Source: Iodidimonas sp. SYSU 1G8 (GTDB lineage: Bacteria; Pseudomonadota; Alphaproteobacteria; SMXS01). Taken from it: a stretch of DNA of 64,000 nt. The DNA is taken from assembly GCF_039655775.1 (NCBI RefSeq), contig NZ_JBBYXJ010000002.1, positions 558,001 through 622,000 on the forward strand, given 5' to 3'. This document shows, one piece after another, positions 26,928 to 34,154 of this stretch (positions are counted from its first letter, which is position 1; each line of letters opens with the position of its first letter). The notes beneath the pieces were generated by a model, which saw nothing but the letters and a program-made list of their open reading frames with translations, did no database searches and was not told the DNA's origin. Position numbers and translations under genes: made by a program.

Positions 26928-27707
26928 TTGCTCACGCGGGACCAGACCGAAGGTTTCTACCGCGACGGCTTTCTCCGCATCGATCATGGATTCCCTAGCG
27001 AGATAGCCGACGAGGCGCGCGCGATCCTGTGGCGCGACACGGGTTGCGCTCCCGATGATCCAGACACGTGGATCAGGCCCGTCATCCGCCTCGGCATGTA
27101 TCATGACGCCCCGTTCCGCGAAGCGGCGGCCTCACCGCTGTTGCGGGAGACGTTCGACGCGCTGGCCGGTCCCGGACGCTGGCTGCAGCCGGGCGCCATC
27201 GGCACCTTTCCCGTTCGCTTTCCGTCGGACGAGGACCCCGGCGATACCGGCTGGCACATCGATGTCAGCTTCGGCACCGAGAACCCGGACTTCATGGAAT
27301 GGCGCGCCAACGTCTTCTCCCGGGGACGGGCGCTGCTGATGCTGTTCCTGTTCTCCGATGTGGGACCGGACGATGCACCAACGCGGATCAGGGTCGGCTC
27401 GCACCTGCCAATGGCCCGCATGCTGGCACCGGCGGGCGAGGCCGGTCTGACCCTGCGCGAGATGGCGGCAGGCGGCTTTGGTGGTACCGAAGACTATCCC
27501 GAGGCGCTGGCGACCGGGGCGGCCGGCACGGTCTATCTGTGCCATCCTTTTCTTGTCCATTCCGCCCAGAGCCATCGGGGAACGCAGCCGCGCTTCATGG
27601 CACAGCCGCCGCTGTTGCCGGCAACGCCGCTTTCGCTCGACCGGGCGAACGGCGATCATTCTCCCGTCGAACAGGCCATCAGGCTGGCCCTGTCGGGCGC
27701 GGCCTAG
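26928..27707 (+). CDS. Phytanoyl-CoA dioxygenase (PhyH) family protein
   Basis: This 259-residue protein resembles Fe(II)/2-oxoglutarate dioxygenases of the PhyH family. The N-terminus LTRDQTEGFYRDGFLRI is typical. The proximal iron ligands lie in GWHIDVSFG (HxD) and the distal His in HPFLVHSAQSHRGTQPRF, where the Arg would bind 2-oxoglutarate. The only suitable start is a TTG at 26928, with an in-frame TGA shortly before it; no good ribosome-binding site is seen, and the upstream DNA is a DUF763 relic. Its 3' end overlaps the convergent kinase gene by four bases. The substrate is unknown. Confidence 0.8.
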   Translation: MLTRDQTEGFYRDGFLRIDHGFPSEIADEARAILWRDTGCAPDDPDTWIRPVIRLGMYHDAPFREAAASPLLRETFDALAGPGRWLQPGAIGTFPVRFPSDEDPGDTGWHIDVSFGTENPDFMEWRANVFSRGRALLMLFLFSDVGPDDAPTRIRVGSHLPMARMLAPAGEAGLTLREMAAGGFGGTEDYPEALATGAAGTVYLCHPFLVHSAQSHRGTQPRFMAQPPLLPATPLSLDRANGDHSPVEQAIRLALSGAA

Positions 27708-29686
27708 CCGCCGGTCAGCTCGGCGATCAGGCGCGCGGCGTCGTCCTGGCCGAAGGGCTTGGGCAGGCGCGGCAGGTCCGGCGGGGTGTCCTGGGGCAGC
27801 TCGGCATATCCGGTGGCCAGCGCCACGGGCAAGGCAGGCCATTCGGCGCGGATTTCGTCGGCCAGCTGGGCGCCGGTCATGCGCGGCATGGCGTGATCGG
27901 TCAGCACCAGGTCGATGGCGAGGCCGCTGCGCAGCAGGGCCAGCGCCTCCTCGCCCGATCCGGCTTCCAGCACCCGGTGGCCCAGATCGGCCAGCATGGC
28001 GGCCGTGTTGGCCAGCACCAAGGGATCGTCGTCCACGGCGAGAATGGTCCGGGGCCCGGCGGAGACATTGGCGGATGGGGGCTCCGCGACGGGCGGGTGC
28101 CGGAACTCCGCCCCGGCCGCGCCGGCGGGCAGCCACAGTTCGGCGACGGTTCCCTCGCCGGGCTTGCTGGCCAGCAGCAGCTTGCCGCCCGACTGTTCGG
28201 CGAGACCCTGTACCATGGACAGCCCAAGGCCTGTGCCCTTGCCGACACCCTTCGTGGTGAAGAACGGGTCGACGGCGCGCGCCAGGGTGTCCGTGTCCAT
28301 GCCCTCGCCGCTGTCGGCGACCGAGACGCAGACATAGTCACCGGGGGCCAGTCCCGCGGTGTCGTCCGACACCGTTTCGGCGCGGGCGGCGATGGTGATG
28401 GTGCCGCTGTCGTGCATGGCGTCGCGCGCGTTCACCGTCAGGTTCAGCAATGCCGCCTCGAGCTGGTTGGGATCGGTCAGCGCCGGCGGCAGATCGGGAG
28501 CAAAGCAGGTTTCGATGAGCAGCGCCGGGCCGAGCGAGCGGTGCAGCAACTCGTTCATCCCGGCGACCAGCTCGGCCAGGTCGACGGGGCGGGTGTCCAG
28601 ATCCTGCCGCCGGGCGAACGCCAGCATGCGCTGGGTCAGCGAGGCGCCGCGCTGGGCGCCCTGAATGGCGTTGTCGACCAGCGGCGCCAGGTCGGAGGCG
28701 GGCGGCAGGCGCTTGCGGACCAGTTGCAGGCTGCCCAGGACCACCATCAGCAGATTGTTGAAATCATGGGCGATGCCGCCGGTCAGCTGGCCGATGGCCT
28801 CCAGCTTCTGCGCCTGGAACAGCTGCTCGCGCGCCATTCTGAGCGACTGTTCGGCCGCCCGCCGTTCGGTGATGTCGCGGGTGATCTTGGCGAAGCCGAG
28901 CAGCGTGCCGTCCTCCGACCGGATGGCGTCGATCACCACATGGGCCCAGAAGCGGCTGCCATCCTTGCGCATGCGGATCGCTTCCTTCTCGAAGCGGCCC
29001 TCGCGCGTGGCGGTCTCCAGCGCCCGCTCCGGCGCGCCGTCGGCGCGGTCCTCGGGCGTGTAGAACGCGGAAAAATGCCGTCCGACGATTTCGCTGGCGG
29101 CATAGCCCTTGATGCGCTCGGCGCCCTGGTTCCAGTTGCTGACCATGCCGCCCGGATCGAGCATGTAGATGGCGTAATCGGTCACGCCCTGTACCAGCAG
29201 GCGGAACTGTTCCTGGCTCTGGCGCAGGCTTTCCTCGGCCAGCTTGCGTTCGGTCAGGTCGCGGGTGATCTTGGCGTAGCCGATCACGTCGCCATTGGCG
29301 GCCCGGATCGGATCGATCACCACATGGGCCCAGAAGCGGCTGCCGTCCTGGCGCACGCGCCAGCCATGCCCCTCGAAACGCCCCTCGCGCGCGGCGGTCG
29401 CCAGCGCCCATTGCGGCTTCCCGGCGCGGCGGTCCGCATCGGTATAGAAGCGCGAGAAATGGTGGCCGATGATCTCGGCCTCGGTATAGCCCTTGAAGCG
29501 CTGCGCGCCGGCGTTCCAGCTGCTCACATGGCCGTCCGCGTCCAGCATGTAGATGGCATAGTCGGTGATCGCGTCGAGCAGGAGTCTATGGCGCCCCTCG
29601 TCGGCGGATGCGGCGGCCAGCCGTTCGGCTGCGGTCATGGGGACGTCTTTCATCGCTCGCGGGTTCCAGCCCCGTCTTGTCGGCAT
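27704..29686 (-). CDS. PAS-PAS hybrid sensor histidine kinase with receiver domain
   Basis: The 660-residue protein has no membrane segment, so it is a cytoplasmic sensor. Two PAS domains (about 35-155 and 160-285) are near copies: ITDYAIYMLD against VTDYAIYMLD, and DGSRFWAHVVID occurs in both. The kinase core follows, with the phospho-acceptor in [15 protein letters not shown] (about residue 315) and ATPase blocks LNLTVNARDAM, DSGEGMD and [10 protein letters not shown] receiver domain ends the protein (AVDDDP, phospho-Asp in VLTDHAMPRMTG, Lys in LPKPF). The start could also be the ATG at 29653. No partner regulator is adjacent. Confidence 0.9.
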   Translation of the reverse strand: MPTRRGWNPRAMKDVPMTAAERLAAASADEGRHRLLLDAITDYAIYMLDADGHVSSWNAGAQRFKGYTEAEIIGHHFSRFYTDADRRAGKPQWALATAAREGRFEGHGWRVRQDGSRFWAHVVIDPIRAANGDVIGYAKITRDLTERKLAEESLRQSQEQFRLLVQGVTDYAIYMLDPGGMVSNWNQGAERIKGYAASEIVGRHFSAFYTPEDRADGAPERALETATREGRFEKEAIRMRKDGSRFWAHVVIDAIRSEDGTLLGFAKITRDITERRAAEQSLRMAREQLFQAQKLEAIGQLTGGIAHDFNNLLMVVLGSLQLVRKRLPPASDLAPLVDNAIQGAQRGASLTQRMLAFARRQDLDTRPVDLAELVAGMNELLHRSLGPALLIETCFAPDLPPALTDPNQLEAALLNLTVNARDAMHDSGTITIAARAETVSDDTAGLAPGDYVCVSVADSGEGMDTDTLARAVDPFFTTKGVGKGTGLGLSMVQGLAEQSGGKLLLASKPGEGTVAELWLPAGAAGAEFRHPPVAEPPSANVSAGPRTILAVDDDPLVLANTAAMLADLGHRVLEAGSGEEALALLRSGLAIDLVLTDHAMPRMTGAQLADEIRAEWPALPVALATGYAELPQDTPPDLPRLPKPFGQDDAARLIAELTGG

Positions 29687-29797
29687 GTGAACACATTACA
29701 CGTCTGCAAGTTCCGTCAACAAGCCGTGCGCGCGCGGGCTTTCCACCGCGCCGCCGCGTGCTACATCAGGGACGGTCCCTCACGAACAAGGATGCGC

Positions 29798-31030
29798 ATG
29801 GCCCGCCGCGCCGGAAGCGCCGATCTGCCGCTGCATGGCGGCCACGTGCCGAAATGGCTGGCCGACCGCATGACCCGGCTGGGCGCGGTGGTCAGCGAGG
29901 CGATCGTGCACCATTACGGGCGCGACGAGTTGCTGCGCCGCCTGTCGCACCCTTTCTGGTTCCAGTCCTTCGGCGCGGTGATGGGCATGGACTGGCATTC
30001 CTCCGGCATCACCACCAGCGTCATCGGCGCGCTCAAGCGCGGCCTCACGCCGCTGTCGCACGAGCTGGGCATCCATGTCTGCGGCGGGCGGGGCCGGCAT
30101 TCGCGGCAGACGCCGCACGAGCTGGCGGCCATCGGGCAGAGAGTTGGCTTCGACGGCGCGGCGCTCGCCACGGCCAGCCGCCTGGTCGCCAAGGTGGACA
30201 GCGCCGCCGTGCAGGACGGGTTCGACCTTTACCTGCACGGTTTCTTCGTCACCGATGAGGGCAAGTGGTGCGTCGTCCAGCAAGGCATGGACGGCGAACG
30301 CCGGCAGGCGCGGCGCTATCACTGGCTGTCGGAAGGCATTGAAAACTTCGTCGAGGAACCGCACGCCGCCATCGACGGCGCGGCGCGGGGCGAGATCGTC
30401 AACCTGACGGACCGGCGCGCCGATGGTTCGCGGCGCGGCCAGCTCGACCTGCTGCACGATCTGGGGCCGGACGGTATCGCCCGCGAGCTGGCGCTGCTGG
30501 AGCCGAGGGCCGCGCCGGCCCAGCTGGCGTTGCCGCACCTGGACATGCCGGGCCACCACGATGTCCGCGCCGAAGACGTGATCGCGCCGCGTCTGCACGC
30601 CACCCTGGCGGCGGCGGCGGAACGCGGCCCGGAGGATTTCGCCGGTCTGCTGCTGGTGCCGGGTGTTGGCGCGCGAACGGTAAGAGCGCTGGCCATGGTG
30701 GCCGAGGTGGTGCACGGCGCGCCGTTCCGCTTCAGCGATCCGGCGCGGTTCTCCCTCGCCCATGGCGGCAAGGACCGGCATCCCTATCCCGTGCCGCTCA
30801 AGGTCTACGACCAGACGATCCAGGTGCTCAAGACCGCGGTCGCCAATGCCAGGCTCGGCCGCGACGACGAGCTGGCGGCGCTGAAGCGTCTCGACGATCA
30901 GGCGCGCCGCATCGACGCCGTCGTCGGCGGCCAGACGCTGGAAGAAGTGATCGCAGAGGAGCGTCTGTTGTCGCATGGCCATGGCGGACGCAGCGTGTTC
31001 GGCTGGGAGCCGCCGCCCGCATCGTCCTGA
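29798..31030 (+). CDS. DUF763 domain-containing protein
   Basis: The 410-residue protein is a full-length DUF763 member, a family conserved in archaea and some bacteria without a settled function. Its start SADLPLHGGHVPKWLADRM, the block HPFWFQSFGAVMGMDWHSSG and VCGGRGRHSRQTPHEL are family hallmarks. A helix-hairpin-helix-like segment (LLLVPGVGARTVRALAMV) in the second half suggests nucleic acid contact. The ATG at 29798 was chosen; an alternative lies two codons upstream. A broken copy of the first part of such a gene lies 3 kb away at 26814. Confidence 0.88.
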   Translation: MARRAGSADLPLHGGHVPKWLADRMTRLGAVVSEAIVHHYGRDELLRRLSHPFWFQSFGAVMGMDWHSSGITTSVIGALKRGLTPLSHELGIHVCGGRGRHSRQTPHELAAIGQRVGFDGAALATASRLVAKVDSAAVQDGFDLYLHGFFVTDEGKWCVVQQGMDGERRQARRYHWLSEGIENFVEEPHAAIDGAARGEIVNLTDRRADGSRRGQLDLLHDLGPDGIARELALLEPRAAPAQLALPHLDMPGHHDVRAEDVIAPRLHATLAAAAERGPEDFAGLLLVPGVGARTVRALAMVAEVVHGAPFRFSDPARFSLAHGGKDRHPYPVPLKVYDQTIQVLKTAVANARLGRDDELAALKRLDDQARRIDAVVGGQTLEEVIAEERLLSHGHGGRSVFGWEPPPASS

Positions 31031-31037
31031 CGCGGGT

Positions 31038-31063
31038 GTAACTTTTCGCTCCGCCACGGCGTT
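31038..31063 (+). promoter_or_regulatory. Candidate EcfG-type promoter for the small membrane protein
   Basis: GTAAC (31038-31042) and CGTT (31060-31063) are 17 bases apart, one base off the general stress consensus GGAAC-N16/17-CGTT. The transcript would start about 27 bases before the next gene, an ideal distance. The same bases also form a bulged stem (GCGGGT-g-TAAC with GTTACCCGC). Confidence 0.4.
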
Positions 31064-31096
31064 ACCCGCCTGTAATGACGTTGCAGGAGGAAAACA

Positions 31097-31363
31097 ATGT
31101 CTCGAGGCGTAGTGATTGGTGTGGCCGCCGCGGCGGTCGTGGTCGTGGGTGTTCTGTTCGCCACCGGCTTCTGGTCGGCCGACGTGACCGACGAAGGGCG
31201 CCTGCCCGACGTGGATGTGAGCGCGACGCCGGGCGAGATGCCGGAAGTCGATCTCGACTCCAAGGAAGTGGTGATCGGCACCGAGAAGAAGGAAGTCGAG
31301 GTCCCGACCGTCGAGACCGAGACCAAGGAAATCGACGTGCCGGTGGTCGGCGTCACCGACTAA
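31097..31363 (+). CDS. Small single-span membrane protein, unknown function
   Basis: The 88-residue protein begins with one strong hydrophobic helix (VVIGVAAAAVVVVGVLFATG, about residues 5-24) and continues as a highly acidic, Val/Glu-rich tail of about 60 residues with a repeating alternation such as KEVVIGTEKKEVEVP and TETKEIDVPVV. The tail is probably periplasmic. An excellent ribosome-binding site (AGGAGGAAAAC) precedes the ATG. It is monocistronic, with a strong terminator after it and a candidate stress promoter before it, so an envelope stress role is possible. I recognise no named family. Confidence 0.75.
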   Translation: MSRGVVIGVAAAAVVVVGVLFATGFWSADVTDEGRLPDVDVSATPGEMPEVDLDSKEVVIGTEKKEVEVPTVETETKEIDVPVVGVTD

Positions 31364-31379
31364 TCGCGCGATCTCCAGG

Positions 31380-31409
31380 GCCGTGGAGGGGCGACCTTCC
31401 ACGGCTTTT
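31380..31409 (+). terminator. Intrinsic terminator after the small membrane protein
   Basis: GCCGTGGA (31380-31387) pairs with TCCACGGC (31398-31405), with a 10-base loop and a TTTT run directly after. It also lies at the 3' end of the convergent methyltransferase gene. Confidence 0.8.
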
Positions 31410-31421
31410 GTTCGTCCGGCG

Positions 31422-32120
31422 TCAGGCGCGGGCGTAGGCTAGGGCGGTCCGTTTCTGCCCGCCGTCGATGCGCGCCGTCACCGACTTGCGCGCCTCGACC
31501 AGCAGCACGCCCGCCAGCCTCGGCCACAGCCTTGCGCCGGGTCGCTCCATCCATCGCACCAGGCTGATGGCCGCCCGGTTCTGCGCGGGCAGGCTGAACA
31601 GCGCCCCGCCCCAGCTCAGCGGCTCCAGCATGGCGCCCGCCAGCAGCCGCCTCGCCTGCCCCACCGAATAGGGCCGGCCGTGCCCGAACGGCGTGCGTTC
31701 CATGAACGACCACGGACTGCCCCGGTGCGGCAAGATCACCAGGATGCGCCCCTCCGGCGCCAGGATCCGCCAGAACTCGCGCAGCAGCTTGCGGGTGTTC
31801 TCCGTATGCTCGAGCCCGTGAACGACGACCAGATGGTCCACCGACGCATCCGCCAGCGGCAGATGCTCGTCCTCCACCAGCGCGGCGCGGTTGGGCAGTC
31901 CGCGCGGCCAATGCGCGACGCCCTGTTGCGCGGGCATCAGCAGCACCGGCGGCCGGACATGGTCCAGTCCGCGCAGCAGCGGACCGGCGTAGCCGAAGCC
32001 GACGACCTGCCCATGCATGTCCGGCCATGTCTCGACCATGCGGGCGCGCAGCAGCATCTGGGCCAGGCGCCCCAGCGGACTGGCGTAGAACGCCTGAAGT
32101 TCGGTGATATCCAGAGACAC
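31422..32120 (-). CDS. Class I SAM-dependent methyltransferase
   Basis: The 232-residue protein resembles the Methyltransf_11 family, although the classical glycine-rich SAM loop is weak (QVVGFGYAGPLL). The post-I acidic strand (ALVEDEHLPLADASVDHLVV) and the segment LLREFWRILAPEGRILVILPHRGSPW are typical. The methyl acceptor is unknown. I chose the GTG at 32120; an upstream TTG would add seven residues. It is divergent from the glyoxalase II gene, 49 bases away, an arrangement seen often in alphaproteobacteria. Confidence 0.83.
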   Translation of the reverse strand: MSLDITELQAFYASPLGRLAQMLLRARMVETWPDMHGQVVGFGYAGPLLRGLDHVRPPVLLMPAQQGVAHWPRGLPNRAALVEDEHLPLADASVDHLVVVHGLEHTENTRKLLREFWRILAPEGRILVILPHRGSPWSFMERTPFGHGRPYSVGQARRLLAGAMLEPLSWGGALFSLPAQNRAAISLVRWMERPGARLWPRLAGVLLVEARKSVTARIDGGQKRTALAYARA

Positions 32121-32169
32121 CGGCCTGCCGCACCTTCTCAAAGCCCCTTGCCGGGACTATGTTAACGCC

Positions 32170-32934
32170 ATGCTTGAAATACATCAGATACCCGTCCTTT
32201 CGGACAACTATGTGTACCTGGCGCACGATGTGGCGACGGGACAGACCGCGGTCGTCGATCCGGCGACCCATGAGGAAGTGCTCGAGGCGCTGGCCGAGAA
32301 GGGCTGGACGCTGACCCACATCCTCAACACCCATCACCACGCCGACCACACGGGCGGCAACATGGAACTGAAGAAGCAGACCGGCTGCGTCATCGTCGGC
32401 CCGCGCGCCGACCGGGATCGCATTCCCGGCATCGACGTGGAAGTGGGCGAGGGCGACATCTACGCGCTCGGCGAAAGCATCGCGCGGGTCTTCGACGTCC
32501 CCGGCCACACGCGCGGTCACAACGCCTACTGGTTCGATGACTCCGACGCGCTGTTCTGCGGCGACACCATGTTCGCGCTGGGCTGCGGCCGCCTGTTCGA
32601 GGGCACGCCCGCGCAGATGTGGGACTCGTTGTCCAAGCTGCGCGCGCTGCCGCCATCGACCAAGGTCTACTGCGCGCACGAATACACCAAGTCCAACGCC
32701 GCCTTCGCCGTCACGGTCGAGCCCGACAACGGCGCCTTGGTCGCCCGCAAGTCCATGATCGACGACATGCGCGCGCGGGGCGAGCGCACGGTGCCCTCGA
32801 CCCTGGCCGAGGAGATCGCGACCAACCCGTTCCTGCGTCCCGACAGCGCCGATCTGCAGCGCACTCTGGGCATGGTGGGCGCGCCGCTGGTCGATGTCTT
32901 CGCCGAGACGCGCCGACGCAAGGATAATTTCTGA
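32170..32934 (+). CDS. gloB: Hydroxyacylglutathione hydrolase (glyoxalase II)
   Basis: This 254-residue metallo-beta-lactamase-fold enzyme hydrolyses S-D-lactoylglutathione in methylglyoxal detoxification. The metal-binding motif THHHADHTGGN is intact, with further ligands in PGHTRGHN, FCGDTMFALGCGR and CAHEYTKSN. The C-terminal substrate-binding domain, ending RRRKDNF, is typical. The ATG at 32170 gives the usual N-terminus (LEIHQIPVLSDNYVYL). It ends at a shared terminator opposite phyR. Confidence 0.95.
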   Translation: MLEIHQIPVLSDNYVYLAHDVATGQTAVVDPATHEEVLEALAEKGWTLTHILNTHHHADHTGGNMELKKQTGCVIVGPRADRDRIPGIDVEVGEGDIYALGESIARVFDVPGHTRGHNAYWFDDSDALFCGDTMFALGCGRLFEGTPAQMWDSLSKLRALPPSTKVYCAHEYTKSNAAFAVTVEPDNGALVARKSMIDDMRARGERTVPSTLAEEIATNPFLRPDSADLQRTLGMVGAPLVDVFAETRRRKDNF

Positions 32935-32940
32935 GCCAAA

Positions 32941-32966
32941 AAAAGGGCGCCGCGCGGCGCCCTTTT
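32941..32966. terminator. Bidirectional terminator between gloB and phyR
   Basis: A 26-base perfect palindrome (half-site AAAAGGGCGCCGC followed by its reverse complement) gives an 11-bp stem around GCGC, flanked by A and T runs. It serves the convergent gloB and phyR transcripts. Confidence 0.88.
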
Positions 32967-32986
32967 CGTATCCGGTGCCGCGCGGC

Positions 32987-33784
32987 TTACGCGACCAGCG
33001 CGTCGGCGGTGTTGAAGAACAGCGCCTGGCTGATGGTCGCCTGCACCGTGCGGTGATCGAACGGCTTGGTGATCAGGAAGGTCGGTTCGGGACGCTCGCC
33101 GGTCAGCAGGCGTTCCGGGAAGGCGGTGATGAAGATCACCGGCACGTCGACCTGGCTCAGGATGTCCTTCACCGCGTCGAGGCCTGAGCTGCCGTCCGCC
33201 AGCTGGATATCCGCCAGCACCAGGCCCGGCTTGTACTCGCGCGCCGCCTTCACCGCCTGCTGGCGGGTCATGGCGATGGCCGCGACCTCATGGCCCAGAT
33301 CGCCGACCAGCGCGGCCAGATCCATGGAAATGGCGGGCTCGTCCTCGATGATCAGCACCTTGGTGCGGCTCTGCGACTGCACGTCGGCCAGCGCCGCCTC
33401 GATCAGCTCGCCGATTTCGCCCGGCGTCAGGTCGACGATCTCGGCGGCCTCGTTCTCGCCGAAGCCTTCCATAGCGGTCAACAACAGTACCTGCCGGCTC
33501 AGCGGCGTCAGCCCCCCGATCTGGCTCTGGAAGCGCTGTTCCGGCTTGGGCAGGCTTTCCACGTCGATAGGCGCGTCCACATGCGACGTCATCCAGATGG
33601 CATGAAAGACCTTGTAAAGGCCGACCTTGGCGCCGACCTCGCGCGGGAATTCCTCGGGCGCGGCGACGATGGTTTCAAGACACGCGCGCACATAGGCGTC
33701 GCCGTGGGCCTGGCTTCCCGTCAGCGCGCGGGCATAGCGCCGCAGATAGGAAAGATGGGGCGCGAGATCGGAAGCGAGCGACAT
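32987..33784 (-). CDS. phyR: General stress response anti-anti-sigma regulator PhyR
   Basis: This 265-residue protein joins an N-terminal sigma-factor-like domain (about residues 1-137; sigma-2-like LSYLRRYARALTGS and sigma-4-like LTPLSRQVLLLTAMEGFG) to a C-terminal receiver domain (VLIIEDEPAIS, phospho-Asp D192 in VLADIQLADGSSG, Thr in FITAFPERLL, Lys in LITKPF). When phosphorylated, PhyR mimics sigma and sequesters NepR, freeing EcfG. GGAGAG precedes the ATG. It is divergent from nepR, the standard arrangement. Confidence 0.96.
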   Translation of the reverse strand: MSLASDLAPHLSYLRRYARALTGSQAHGDAYVRACLETIVAAPEEFPREVGAKVGLYKVFHAIWMTSHVDAPIDVESLPKPEQRFQSQIGGLTPLSRQVLLLTAMEGFGENEAAEIVDLTPGEIGELIEAALADVQSQSRTKVLIIEDEPAISMDLAALVGDLGHEVAAIAMTRQQAVKAAREYKPGLVLADIQLADGSSGLDAVKDILSQVDVPVIFITAFPERLLTGERPEPTFLITKPFDHRTVQATISQALFFNTADALVA

Positions 33785-33786
33785 GG

Positions 33787-33811
33787 GGAACTCTCCACGA
33801 GATTGGGTGTT
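33787..33811 (+). promoter_or_regulatory. Candidate EcfG-type promoter toward nepR
   Basis: A perfect -35 GGAAC (33787-33791) is followed after 16 bases by TGTT (33808-33811), one base off CGTT. It points toward nepR (start 33959) with a leader of about 140 bases, and overlaps the phyR ribosome-binding region. Autoregulation of nepR by EcfG is usual in this class. Confidence 0.4.
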
Positions 33812-33875
33812 TAAGATCGGCGGCAGGCAACGCCCTGCACGAAAATCCTACCGTCCTGGCACGATACGCGTTCAG

Positions 33876-33914
33876 CCATTGACCAGTTCTTACTATAAGA
33901 CCGATAGTCAATGG
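33876..33914. repeat. Inverted repeat upstream of nepR
   Basis: CCATTGAC (33876-33883) and GTCAATGG (33907-33914) are perfect 8-bp inverted copies with a 23-base AT-rich spacer containing TATAAG. It may be an operator or an RNA stem in the nepR leader; the function is unknown. Confidence 0.45.
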
Positions 33915-33958
33915 ATGCACAACCGGCCAGGCCATAACGACCGACAGGACAGGCAAGA

Positions 33959-34135
33959 GTGACACAGGGCAAGGACTCTCCCGGCAACAAGCGGGGCGCC
34001 GGCAGAACCGAAGGGCGCAAGCGTTTGGGCGACAATCTGCGGCAGATGTACGACGAGGTCGTGCAGGAGCCGATTCCAAAGGAAATGCTCGACCTGCTCG
34101 CCCGGCTCAAGGACGACGGCGACACCAAGCGCTGA
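33959..34135 (+). CDS. nepR: Anti-sigma factor NepR
   Basis: This 58-residue protein is easily missed for its size. The conserved NepR core is clear: LGDNLRQMYDEVVQEPIPKE (helix 1 and the linker Pro) followed by MLDLLARLKD (helix 2). NepR binds the EcfG sigma factor and keeps it off RNA polymerase until phospho-PhyR takes NepR away. The start is a GTG at 33959 after AGGACAGGCAAGA. It lies divergent from phyR and ends 19 bases before the convergent HWE kinase. Unlike many relatives, ecfG is not directly downstream but 6.3 kb away. Confidence 0.93.
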   Translation: MTQGKDSPGNKRGAGRTEGRKRLGDNLRQMYDEVVQEPIPKEMLDLLARLKDDGDTKR

Positions 34136-34154
34136 CGGCTCGTCCAGGGCGCGT

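Noticed and set aside
27299-31030. Very long plus-strand frame (over 1200 codons)
   Set aside because: Most of it runs antisense to the PAS hybrid kinase at 27704-29686, whose protein is unmistakable. Only the last 410 codons, from 29798, are a real gene (DUF763).
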